A stretch of 64,000 nt of DNA from Moduliflexus sp964602655 (GTDB lineage: Bacteria > Moduliflexota > Moduliflexia > Moduliflexales > Moduliflexaceae), in assembly GCA_964602655.1 (NCBI GenBank), contig CAZRSF010000021.1, positions 1 to 64,000 on the forward strand, in the 5' to 3' direction. A program made the position numbers and the translations under genes. Below are positions 32,307-40,247 of this stretch, piece by piece. Position 1 is the stretch's first letter. Each line of letters begins with the position of its first letter. The notes beneath the pieces are model-generated. The model saw only the letters and a list, made by a program, of their open reading frames with translations, was not told the origin of the DNA and searched no databases.

Positions 32307-33644
32307 ATGAAACGTCATACGAGAAGTCTTGTGCTTTTTTGCAGCGCATTCCTGTTGCTTTTCGGAGGCTGCGCTCCGACACCGCCGCCGACCAACGGAC
32401 ACCGGCCTGACGTCGAACCGACACCGCTGCCACAGTCGGAGGAGATCGCGCGTTCGACGCCGGAATGGGCGTATCAGCAAGGAGCGGCTGCGCTGAATCA
32501 GGGAAAATTCGACGAAGCCGCGCAACTGTTTCAGTTAGCGCTCCAGCGGGACGCCATGTATCTTGACGCGTATTTGGGATTAGGCAACACCTACGCGCAA
32601 AAAGGCGAGTATTTGGTCGCCGAAAGCTATTACAACAAAGTGTTGAGTTACGATCCCGGCTCTGCGTCGGCCTATCTCGCGTTCGGCGGCATGTCCGAAA
32701 AAATGGGAGATTATCGCAAAGCGTCCAGTTTCTACCGCAAGGTGTTAGCACTGGAATCGGGCAATGTAACCGCGCAGCAGCGCATTGCCGCTATCGCCGA
32801 AGAGCAGTTCAGCCAATATTATGAGCAAGGCAAAGCGTACAAGGACGCCGGAAACATCGAACAGGCGTTGGTAGAATTTCAAAAAGCGCACTCGCTCAAT
32901 GCCGATGATGTTGATTTTACGATAGAAATCGGCGAACTCTTTTTAGCGCAGAAAGATTACATGATGGCTGAAGGCTATTTTCAGGACGTTCTGTCGAAAA
33001 ATCCGAACTATCTGCCCGCTATGTTGGCGATGGGCAAAGCCAAATTAGCCCAACAGCAATATGAACAGGCGATTGACACGTTTAAGCAGGCGCTTGCCAT
33101 CGAGCCGGGAAATCAGGACGCGACGGAGTGGCTCAGAAAGGCGCAGACGAATCGCATTCAGGATAATCTGCCGCCGCAATATGCCGCGATTGCAACTGCT
33201 CCCGAAGTCTCGCGGGGCGAAGTCGCCGCGCTGCTGATGGTGGAATTGGCGTTGGAAGACCGCCTGCCCGCCCCATCGAAGCGCGTGATCATTTCGGATA
33301 TTACGACGCACTGGGCGAAACCATACGTCATCAAAGCGGTGCAATTCGATTTGATTGCTCTGCCGCCGGATCGCTATTTTCGCCCGTATGATCCGATGCG
33401 CAAAGGAGAGTTGGCGCTCACACTCGATCTGCTGTTGAAAAAATTAGGTGCAGCGCTTCCGCTGGCGTCTGATGGCTCGTTTTCGGATGTCTATGCGGAT
33501 AATCAATACGCTGGCGCGATTTACCGCGTCCAGTCCGCCGGATTGATCGCCGCATCGAGCGATTCCATGTTCGGCGTGGTCAATGCGGTCAGCGGCGCAG
33601 AAATGATGCAGATCATGTCGCGGCTCAAAGCGATGGTTCATTGA
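32307..33644 (+). CDS. TPR lipoprotein with C-terminal S-layer-homology-like domains
   Basis: This 445-residue protein begins with a lipoprotein signal (FLLLFGGC, acceptor Cys22) and a Pro-rich linker. It has five or so TPRs at about residues 55-285, such as DAYLGLGNTYAQKGEYLVAE. The C-terminal 140 residues contain two SLH-like repeats (ISDITTHWAKPYVIKAVQFD and FSDVYADNQYAGAIYRVQSA). SLH domains bind pyruvylated cell-wall polymer, which is unusual in a lipoprotein with TPRs. I chose the ATG at 32307; the frame overlaps alkD upstream. Confidence 0.8.
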   Translation: MKRHTRSLVLFCSAFLLLFGGCAPTPPPTNGHRPDVEPTPLPQSEEIARSTPEWAYQQGAAALNQGKFDEAAQLFQLALQRDAMYLDAYLGLGNTYAQKGEYLVAESYYNKVLSYDPGSASAYLAFGGMSEKMGDYRKASSFYRKVLALESGNVTAQQRIAAIAEEQFSQYYEQGKAYKDAGNIEQALVEFQKAHSLNADDVDFTIEIGELFLAQKDYMMAEGYFQDVLSKNPNYLPAMLAMGKAKLAQQQYEQAIDTFKQALAIEPGNQDATEWLRKAQTNRIQDNLPPQYAAIATAPEVSRGEVAALLMVELALEDRLPAPSKRVIISDITTHWAKPYVIKAVQFDLIALPPDRYFRPYDPMRKGELALTLDLLLKKLGAALPLASDGSFSDVYADNQYAGAIYRVQSAGLIAASSDSMFGVVNAVSGAEMMQIMSRLKAMVH

Positions 33645-33675
33645 GAAGTCGAAACAGGAGAATGTCAACCTGCAT

Positions 33676-34497
33676 TTGCCAACTGTCAGCGTCATAATTC
33701 CGACCTATAACCGCGCCGCGTTCGTGACGGAAGCGATTGATTCCGTCCTTGCGCAAACTTTTCGCGATGTCGAACTGATTGTCGTTGACGACGGTTCGAC
33801 CGACGACACCCGCGACCGGCTCGCCGCGTATGGCGAGCGCATTCGCCTGGTTTGTGAGGAGAATCACGGCGTCAGCCACGCCCGTAACGTCGGCATTCGC
33901 GCCGCTCGCGGCGAGTATATCGCGCTGCTCGATTCCGATGATCTCTGGCTGCCCAAAAAGCTGGAAACGCAAGTCGCCGTCATGAACGCGCAGCCTGATT
34001 TGCAGCTTTGCCATACCGAAGAAATCTGGATTCGGCGCGGCGTGCGCGTCAACCAGATGAAAAAACATCAGAAACATGGCGGCTATATTTTCCCGAATTG
34101 CCTGCCGTTCTGCGTCATCAGCCCCTCGTCCGTCATGATTCGCCGCGCCTTGTTCGATGATGTTGGCTATTTCGACGAATCGCTGCCAGCCTGCGAAGAT
34201 TACGATCTCTGGCTGCGCATCACCAAAATCTATCCCGTGTACTTCATCGAAACGCCGCTGATTGTGAAGCGCGGCGGACATGACGACCAGCTTTCCCACA
34301 TCCACTGGGGGTTGGATCGCTTTCGGATTCAGGCGTTAGATAAGCTCTTGCAAGCAGGCGGCTTGACGGATGAGCAATTCGAACAGGCACGGCAGGAATT
34401 CGAACGTAAGTGCGAGATTTTCGCGCAAGGCTGTGCCAAACGCCAGAAAAACGACGATGCGCGGCAGTATCGCGAGTTGGCCGGGAAATATTGCTGA
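33676..34497 (+). CDS. Family 2 glycosyltransferase
   Basis: This 273-residue GT-A enzyme has the classic PTVSVIIPTYNRAAFVTEAI, then VVDDGSTDDT and the DxD motif in LLDSDDLWLP. It transfers a sugar from a nucleotide-sugar donor to an unknown acceptor. Start uncertain: the TTG at 33676 gives the family N-terminus, but an AGGAG lies 15 nt upstream, and a nearby ATG at 33662 is out of frame. Confidence 0.88.
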   Translation: MPTVSVIIPTYNRAAFVTEAIDSVLAQTFRDVELIVVDDGSTDDTRDRLAAYGERIRLVCEENHGVSHARNVGIRAARGEYIALLDSDDLWLPKKLETQVAVMNAQPDLQLCHTEEIWIRRGVRVNQMKKHQKHGGYIFPNCLPFCVISPSSVMIRRALFDDVGYFDESLPACEDYDLWLRITKIYPVYFIETPLIVKRGGHDDQLSHIHWGLDRFRIQALDKLLQAGGLTDEQFEQARQEFERKCEIFAQGCAKRQKNDDARQYRELAGKYC

Positions 34498-34616
34498 AAT
34501 GACATTTTTCTTGTAAAATTTCGATTTCTTCGGTCATGGGTGATGTTTAACGAGTCCGTTTCAGTATTGCAAGCAGACAAGCGCAAAAAAACGAGGATTG
34601 CAGAGGAGGTCACATT

Positions 34617-34868
34617 ATGCGAACAGTAAAAATTACCCGGACGATTCGTTCGCAAACGTTATGTTTGAAAGAATTGGAAGCGTTACGCGGCAAAACGGTA
34701 GAAATCATCATTCTCACTGAAGACGAGCTTGAAACAAGCGTCACGCAACCCAAACCGAACACTCGGCGCACAAACGCGGCGGGAATGTTGTCCGCATATC
34801 GCAACCCGAAATTAATCGCTAAAGAATCACAGGTATGGACAGATATTAAGAGAGCAAGGATGCCATAA
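34617..34868 (+). CDS. Antitoxin-like small protein (partner of PIN protein)
   Basis: This 83-residue protein has a basic N-terminal segment and an acidic middle (EIIILTEDELE). It is the first gene of a three-gene unit with a PIN protein. GAGGAGGTC precedes the ATG. It is probably the antitoxin, on the basis of size and position; no DNA-binding motif is certain. Confidence 0.65.
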   Translation: MRTVKITRTIRSQTLCLKELEALRGKTVEIIILTEDELETSVTQPKPNTRRTNAAGMLSAYRNPKLIAKESQVWTDIKRARMP

Positions 34869-34876
34869 GGATGGAT

Positions 34877-35329
34877 ATGAGAGTGAATATATATCTGGAT
34901 AGTTGCGTGTACAATCGGCCATTCGATGACCAAACGCAGCCGCGGATCATGCTTGAAGCGTTATGTTTGATTATGATTCTCGCGAAAGTGGAACAAGGGG
35001 ATTTTCGGCTTGTCAATTCGTTTGTTCTTGAATATGAGAATAAGAAACATCCCAAACCGGAAAATCGGATGATTATTGCTGACATCTTATCTGAAGCCAC
35101 CGAATATATTGCGCGGAATGAGCACATTGAACATCGCGCACACGCATTGGAACACTCAGGGGTGATGGCAATGGATGCATTGCATGTGGCCTGCGCCGAA
35201 GCCGCGTGTGCGGACTATTTTATTACATGTGATGATGTGTTGCTGAAAAAACTTCGCCAAATCACTGGAATCACAGTAAAAGTGGCGAGCGTGTTGGATT
35301 TTATGTCTCAGGAGGTTTTTCAATCATGA
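34877..35329 (+). CDS. PIN-domain protein, probable toxin
   Basis: This 150-residue PIN-domain ribonuclease-like protein has acidic residues at Asp8 (IYLDSCVYNRP), in EYENKK, and in MDALHVACAEAACADYFI with TCDD following. These are the metal-binding site of VapC-like nucleases. The ATG at 34877 was chosen for AAGG six bases upstream; 34871 is an alternative. It overlaps the next gene (ATGA). Confidence 0.85.
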   Translation: MRVNIYLDSCVYNRPFDDQTQPRIMLEALCLIMILAKVEQGDFRLVNSFVLEYENKKHPKPENRMIIADILSEATEYIARNEHIEHRAHALEHSGVMAMDALHVACAEAACADYFITCDDVLLKKLRQITGITVKVASVLDFMSQEVFQS

Positions 35330-35526
35330 ATTTAACAATTGATTTAACGCCGTTAGAAATTCGGAAAGTTGGCTGGTACGCCTTAAAGTCTCAAATAGGG
35401 ATTGCTCGAAGCCTGAAGTTCCTCTTGGAATACGACAAGGGCGAAGGCGATTATACGGAATTACGGAAAGAGCTTTTCAAAGGGCAAACCGTGACAGATA
35501 TCTTGAACGACATGCAAACGGCATGA
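35326..35526 (+). CDS. Third small protein of PIN module
   Basis: This 66-residue protein starts within the PIN stop codon and ends TDILNDMQTA. Its sequence (MNLTIDLTPLEIRKVGWYAL) is not recognised. Translational coupling suggests it belongs to the toxin module as a second antitoxin or stabiliser; this is inference. Confidence 0.6.
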   Translation: MNLTIDLTPLEIRKVGWYALKSQIGIARSLKFLLEYDKGEGDYTELRKELFKGQTVTDILNDMQTA

Positions 35527-35663
35527 TCCGTTCCCTATGACCGAATGTTTTCCCCGCGAGCGAAACCCGACGACGGCAGCCCGCAGAAAACTTTCGTGTA
35601 ACGCATTGGGCATAGTTGGCTGGAGCGTATCGAACGATTCAACGAGATAAAGGAGATGAGAAT

Positions 35664-35843
35664 ATGCGTTTTAGAATACTGATCGAGCAAGACGAAGATA
35701 GCGTGTTTGTCGCGGAATGTCCGACATTGCCCGGCTGCGTTTCGCAAGGGAAGACGCGACAGGAAGCCTTGCAGAATATTCGCGATGCGGTGCAAGGCTA
35801 TCTTGCAAGCCTGAAAAAACATAATGACCCGATTCCACATTAA
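35664..35843 (+). CDS. HicB-like antitoxin (short)
   Basis: This 59-residue protein has the HicB RNase-H-like core: DSVFVAECPTLPGCVSQGKT, then QEALQNIRDAVQGYL. It lacks the C-terminal DNA-binding part seen in longer HicB proteins. AAAGGAGATGAG precedes the ATG. Confidence 0.8.
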   Translation: MRFRILIEQDEDSVFVAECPTLPGCVSQGKTRQEALQNIRDAVQGYLASLKKHNDPIPH

Positions 35844-35881
35844 ATTTGATCCAAAAGACTCAGATGAAGAGAGGAGGAAAA

Positions 35882-36148
35882 ATGTTCGAAATAAATGTAA
35901 AGGTGGAAATTTTTCAAGAAGATGACGTGTATGTCGCACTTGCGCCGGAATTGAATGTGTCAAGTTTCGGCGATACGCCGGAAGATGCGCAGGCGTCAGT
36001 GCAAGAAGCGTTAGAAGCCTTCTTCGGAGAATGCGAACGGATGGGGACATTGCGAGACGTGCTGGAAGAAGCCGGGTTTGTCAAGGTCAGAGGAGGCTAC
36101 GAACCCCGCCAACCGCTGTTCGAAACGCGAATCGCGTTGGCTGCTTGA
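35882..36148 (+). CDS. HicB-like antitoxin
   Basis: This 88-residue protein shows the HicB fold (DDVYVALAPELNVSSFGDT, then AQASVQEALEAFF). It lies 38 bp after the first HicB-like gene and 9 bp before hicA. AGAGAGGAGG precedes the ATG. This is probably the partner of HicA. Confidence 0.8.
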   Translation: MFEINVKVEIFQEDDVYVALAPELNVSSFGDTPEDAQASVQEALEAFFGECERMGTLRDVLEEAGFVKVRGGYEPRQPLFETRIALAA

Positions 36149-36157
36149 GGAGGGAAG

Positions 36158-36394
36158 ATGTCAAAATTGACGCCGATTCACTATAAAACCCTCATCAAGG
36201 TTTTCGAAGCTGATGGATTTACTGTGCAACGCAGTAAAGGAGATCATATTATTTTGACGAAACCGGGAGTGAAACGCCCTTTGGTCATTAAAAGTAGTCC
36301 GCATCTTGTTCCAGTGACGCTTATTCGCACAAATTTGACGACGGCGGGCATATCCAGAGAACGCTTCTTCGAGCTATTGGAAGAGTGTGGTTAA
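36158..36394 (+). CDS. hicA: HicA-type mRNA interferase toxin
   Basis: This 78-residue double-stranded-RNA-binding-like protein matches HicA: VFEADGFTVQRSKGDHIIL with the catalytic His30, then KSSPHLVPVTLIRTNL. The usual HicA order is toxin before antitoxin, but here antitoxin-like genes precede the toxin. GGAGGGAAG precedes the ATG. Confidence 0.88.
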   Translation: MSKLTPIHYKTLIKVFEADGFTVQRSKGDHIILTKPGVKRPLVIKSSPHLVPVTLIRTNLTTAGISRERFFELLEECG

Positions 36395-36425
36395 AAGAAA
36401 CAATATGATGACTTGGGGATAACGT

Positions 36426-37610
36426 ATGGAACCTCTCTATCTATTCAGCGCTCTTGATTTTGTCGGGCTGTTCGTGGCGTATTCGTTTGTCGTGTCGTTG
36501 CGGATGTATCACGTGATTTTTCGGAAATATTACGCCAAACGCTTTCAGCCGGGTTACGCGCCGCGCATTTCGATGTTTATTCCGTGCAAAGGAACGGATG
36601 AATTTTTCGAGGCCAATATTCGAACGTTCATGCAGCAACGCTATCAGAACGCCAAACTCTTTTTTATCGTAGAAAGTCAGCATGACGCGGCGTATCCGGT
36701 ATTACGGAAACATGTCAAGCATACGCCGGATGCGTATGTCGTGGTGGCCGGATTGACGAACTTCTGCGGGCAAAAGAATTATAACTTGTTGCAAGGCATC
36801 AAGGCGTCAGAAGAGCGAGACGATATCTATGTGTTTTTAGACGCGCTGACCTGCCTGACGACGCAGCAGATGCAGGATTTAGTGCGTCCGCTCTCTGATC
36901 CGAAGATTACGGCGTCGGTTGGGTTTCGCTGGAATCTGTTGCGAAATAAGACGTTCGGCGAGCGGCTGCACGCTTTTATGATCGGCCTGCAATGGGCGGC
37001 GATGAATTGCGTATTCGCCAAGTCGGTATGGGGCGGCGCAACGGCGATTCGGCGCGAAGATTTCGAAAAAATGGGGGTGCGGGAATACTGGCTGAAAACG
37101 GTTGTGGATGATATGACGCTGCTTCAGATGATCTTCCAGCAAAAACGGAAAACGATCTTCGTGCCAACCTGCGTAAAAGAAACGTATGGCACGATTACGA
37201 CGATTGGCGGCGCGGTGCGCTGGTTCCAACGGCAGGCGTTGTATCTTAAATACTATCTGCGCCCGATCTGGTTTTCACTGCTGGCGTTATTGGCCTATGC
37301 CGCCGCCAATATCCTCTGCCTCCCGTTGTTAGCGACATGCGCATTGCTCTTTCCCAGTAAGAAAATCATGCTGTTTGCGGGCGCGAAAACCGCGTTCGTT
37401 CTGCTGCTGATGCTCTGCTGCCGCCTGCTCAAACGTTCGGCAGATGATCAACATAGTGGCTGGTCGTGGTTTCTCTTCTCGCCGCTCTATCTTGTGCTAA
37501 GCGCGTGGGCGGTGATGTTAGGGGCGTTTACGCGAGTGATGCGCTGGCGCGGGATTGCGTATCATTTGACATTCGATGGTACGGTCAAAAAAGTCGTGCG
37601 GACTGAATAA
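36426..37610 (+). CDS. Membrane glycosyltransferase family 2/21-like
   Basis: This 394-residue enzyme has an N-terminal TM (about 5-27), a GT-A domain with ISMFIPCKGTDEFFEANI, a FLDALTCL acidic motif, VVDDMTLL, and the R/QxxRW-like RWFQRQALY. Three or four TMs follow. This is the layout of ceramide-glucosyltransferase (GT21) and hopanoid-type HpnI enzymes. The usual DxD reads DAL here. Lipid acceptor is likely but unidentified. Confidence 0.8.
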   Translation: MEPLYLFSALDFVGLFVAYSFVVSLRMYHVIFRKYYAKRFQPGYAPRISMFIPCKGTDEFFEANIRTFMQQRYQNAKLFFIVESQHDAAYPVLRKHVKHTPDAYVVVAGLTNFCGQKNYNLLQGIKASEERDDIYVFLDALTCLTTQQMQDLVRPLSDPKITASVGFRWNLLRNKTFGERLHAFMIGLQWAAMNCVFAKSVWGGATAIRREDFEKMGVREYWLKTVVDDMTLLQMIFQQKRKTIFVPTCVKETYGTITTIGGAVRWFQRQALYLKYYLRPIWFSLLALLAYAAANILCLPLLATCALLFPSKKIMLFAGAKTAFVLLLMLCCRLLKRSADDQHSGWSWFLFSPLYLVLSAWAVMLGAFTRVMRWRGIAYHLTFDGTVKKVVRTE

Positions 37611-37614
37611 AAAC

Positions 37615-37647
37615 AACCCTGCCAGGGTTTCGAACCCTGGCAGGGTT
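37615..37647. repeat. Palindrome family B, copy 6
   Basis: The arms AACCCTGCCAGGGTT and AACCCTGGCAGGGTT enclose the loop tcg. It lies between the convergent GT21-like and radical SAM genes. Confidence 0.9.
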
Positions 37648-37656
37648 TTGCCGTAT

Positions 37657-38829
37657 TTACCATCCCATCAAGCCGCAGCAGCGGGCGCAGATCGGGAACG
37701 TGCCGCCGTTATTTTTCAATGCCTGGCGGAATTTGCGATAGCGCTCGTCGTTCCAAATCTCCAATAACGATTGCTCCATCAGATTGCCGGTGATGTAATC
37801 GGGATAATCGCGGCAGGGCGCGACATCGCCGTTCGGCATGACTTCTGCGACGAACCAGGGAGAGATGCAAGGGCCGTAGCCGAAAAAGTTGCCCGGGTTT
37901 TTATAATACTCGACAATATCGTGATCTTGCTTCAAATCCGGGATAAACAGATGCGGAAATTTCCATTTCGTGTTGCGAATCCGTTGCAAGCTTTCCTGAA
38001 GCGCGTCGGTGTCCACATGATGATTAAAGAGGTAGCCGCGCCATTTCGTCGGCGTGATGCCGAGATGTTTCTGCATGACGTGCGTGTGCGCGTTGCCGAT
38101 AGTTTCGTCGGTAAACCAGGAATAATAGACGATCATGCAGTCAATATTCAACTGCTCGCCGACCTCGAAAATTTTGTCGAGCCAGGCGGCGTTATCCACG
38201 CTGACAGTCACTAACGCCATGATCCAGGGGAGCGTGGATTTCTGATCGCGTTTCAGCTTGCGCACCGCTTCGATGCCGGCGGCGACTTTCTGGAACGTCC
38301 CTTTGCGTCCGCGAATTTCGTCATGGATCAACTCCGGCCCGTCGAGCGAAAACATCAAGGCTTCCCACTTCTGATCCACGATTTCTTTGGCGTTATCCTC
38401 CAACATCGTGGCATTCGTCACGACCGCCAACAGCGAATTATTTTCTTTGATGCGCCCCGTAAAATCGAGCAAACCCGGATACATGAACGGTTCGCCGCCC
38501 CAGATGTAATAAATCGGGGCAAACGGTTTCACCTGATCCGCGAGTTCGATGTATTTTTCCACCGGAACAAGCTTTTTCAAATCGGAGGATTTCGCGTCGA
38601 GATTATAGCCGGTTTCGCCCCATTGCCCGCACGTTTTGCAGCGCAGATTGCAGGCGTTCGTGATTTTGACGCTGATTTGCTGCGGCGGCACGTCACACGA
38701 TCCGTCGTCCTTGCGGTATTCCTTCCGGCTTTTAACATGCTTGACATACAGGGCTTTTGATGCTCTGAAAATGATATGCGGCGTTTTGAAGAGCGGAAAT
38801 AAAAAATGTATCGGTTCTTGTGAGTGCAT
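37657..38829 (-). CDS. Radical SAM/SPASM-domain protein
   Basis: This 390-residue protein has the radical SAM cluster motif NACNLRCKTCG (Cys60, Cys64, Cys67) and a C-terminal SPASM-like cluster region (GDVAPCRDYPDYITGN, then CARCCGLMG). WGGEPFMYPG is the conserved GGEP motif. Such enzymes modify peptides or small molecules. An AAGGAGG precedes the ATG at 38829. No precursor peptide is visible nearby, so its substrate is unknown. Confidence 0.9.
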   Translation of the reverse strand: MHSQEPIHFLFPLFKTPHIIFRASKALYVKHVKSRKEYRKDDGSCDVPPQQISVKITNACNLRCKTCGQWGETGYNLDAKSSDLKKLVPVEKYIELADQVKPFAPIYYIWGGEPFMYPGLLDFTGRIKENNSLLAVVTNATMLEDNAKEIVDQKWEALMFSLDGPELIHDEIRGRKGTFQKVAAGIEAVRKLKRDQKSTLPWIMALVTVSVDNAAWLDKIFEVGEQLNIDCMIVYYSWFTDETIGNAHTHVMQKHLGITPTKWRGYLFNHHVDTDALQESLQRIRNTKWKFPHLFIPDLKQDHDIVEYYKNPGNFFGYGPCISPWFVAEVMPNGDVAPCRDYPDYITGNLMEQSLLEIWNDERYRKFRQALKNNGGTFPICARCCGLMGW

Positions 38830-38999
38830 AGAACCTCCTTACGCAAATTGGCGCGATAAATGTAAACCGTCTGAACCTGGCGCAGCCAATCCTCATGGCG
38901 ATCTACGAGTCTCTAAAATATTTGTCCGAATCGGGGGGAACGTGAGTAACGATCTCTGGTGTCCTTTCGATGGGATCGGCGCGAATTGTCAAGGGAATT

Positions 39000-40016
39000 T
39001 CAGGAATCTCTGTGCGTTCGAGCAAGCACTTTGATAAAATCAGGAGCAAGGTAGCGGCGATAGCGGAGTGTATAACTCGCGGTCGTCCAGGAGCGTAACG
39101 GCGGAAACAATTCGAAGCAGAAGACGATAATATCAACGCAGACGACCACTCCGACGGTGGTCAATACCGTCAAGAGCAGACTCCACACGATGCCATGCGA
39201 CGCAAGAAAATGAGACACGGCTGCTATCGGGAAAATCAGGGTAGTTCCGATGAGAAACAGCCAGCGCAGAAAAGAGACCTGAATCGCATGGGTCGGGCAG
39301 ATATTCATACACCGTTGGCAGCCTTCGCATTGAAAATTCCATTTTGGAATGCCATGAAATATTCGAATGGCGGCAACCGGACACAAATGCGCGCATTGAC
39401 CGCAACCGGTGCACGCATGATCGGCCACGTATAATTTCCCTAATGCGCGGCGGCCTATCACGGTGTACGCCGCCCACAGACACCACGAGAGGTATTTTAT
39501 GAACAACGAGCATGTTCGTATTGAGGTCTGCTGCTGTCGAATCTGCGAGGCAATCGCGCGAATGCGAGCGTCGGCGTCGTTCAAAATCTGCTGTTGAACA
39601 TCGGGAGTGGGAGGATTCATGACCTGCCCCCAATTGGCGACAGAATCTACCGCGTCGGTCAATAGTACCTGAAATCCTTTTCGCGTCAGCAACCTGGACA
39701 CTTGCTCCAACGCCTGCATCGCATCGCCATGTTGACGTTCTGTTCGTCCGGTCATGGCAATAATCGCTGCGCGCGCGCCCTGAACATGCGGAAGATTCAG
39801 CAGATAGCGCAGCATAATTGCCGGGGCGGCTCCGGCATAGACCGGAAACATCACAATGTGGGTCGCGTACCCTTCTGATGGAAGCGGACGATTCTGTTCG
39901 ATATTATTCAGGACATACCGCTCTGCTCCCGCTGGATTTAAACTTTCTACCACCACTCTGGCTGCGCGATAGGTATTGCCCGTTCCTGAAAAATAATGAA
40001 TAATGCCGTCTTTCAT
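39000..40016 (-). CDS. EFR1-type flavodoxin-ferredoxin protein with membrane tail
   Basis: This 338-residue protein has a flavodoxin-like N-terminal half (FSGTGNTYRAARVVV). Two 4Fe-4S motifs follow (CTGCGQCAHLCP and CEGCQRCMNICP). The C-terminal third has two hydrophobic segments. This is the EFR1 ferrodoxin layout. It probably moves electrons at the membrane; partner is unknown. Confidence 0.88.
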   Translation of the reverse strand: MKDGIIHYFSGTGNTYRAARVVVESLNPAGAERYVLNNIEQNRPLPSEGYATHIVMFPVYAGAAPAIMLRYLLNLPHVQGARAAIIAMTGRTERQHGDAMQALEQVSRLLTRKGFQVLLTDAVDSVANWGQVMNPPTPDVQQQILNDADARIRAIASQIRQQQTSIRTCSLFIKYLSWCLWAAYTVIGRRALGKLYVADHACTGCGQCAHLCPVAAIRIFHGIPKWNFQCEGCQRCMNICPTHAIQVSFLRWLFLIGTTLIFPIAAVSHFLASHGIVWSLLLTVLTTVGVVVCVDIIVFCFELFPPLRSWTTASYTLRYRRYLAPDFIKVLARTHRDS

Positions 40017-40161
40017 ACGTTGGATGCGATTTATTCGAAAAAAGAGACGTTATGCAGAAAAACATGGTGTCGAATCCACTCATCTTTCGAAGACGCATGG
40101 TTTCCTGTCAAGGACTTTTGCGACAATTTCGCATTGCTGTGAGAGGGGCGCGAAATTTGAG

Positions 40162-40190
40162 TTGACAAATTCAGCGCAGATGTGTTAAAC
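40162..40190 (+). promoter_or_regulatory. Candidate sigma-70 promoter for kinase gene
   Basis: The consensus -35 TTGACA (40162-40167) and a weak -10 TTAAAC (40185-40190) are 17 bp apart, 58 bp before the kinase start. Confidence 0.4.
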
Positions 40191-40247
40191 ATGCAGGATG
40201 ACAAATACACACCTTAAATAACGCGGCAGAACCGAGAGGAGCGCAAC

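Noticed and set aside
34617..36394. CRISPR array or mobile element ends at the toxin island
   Set aside because: No repeat-spacer pattern, transposase or terminal inverted repeats were seen.
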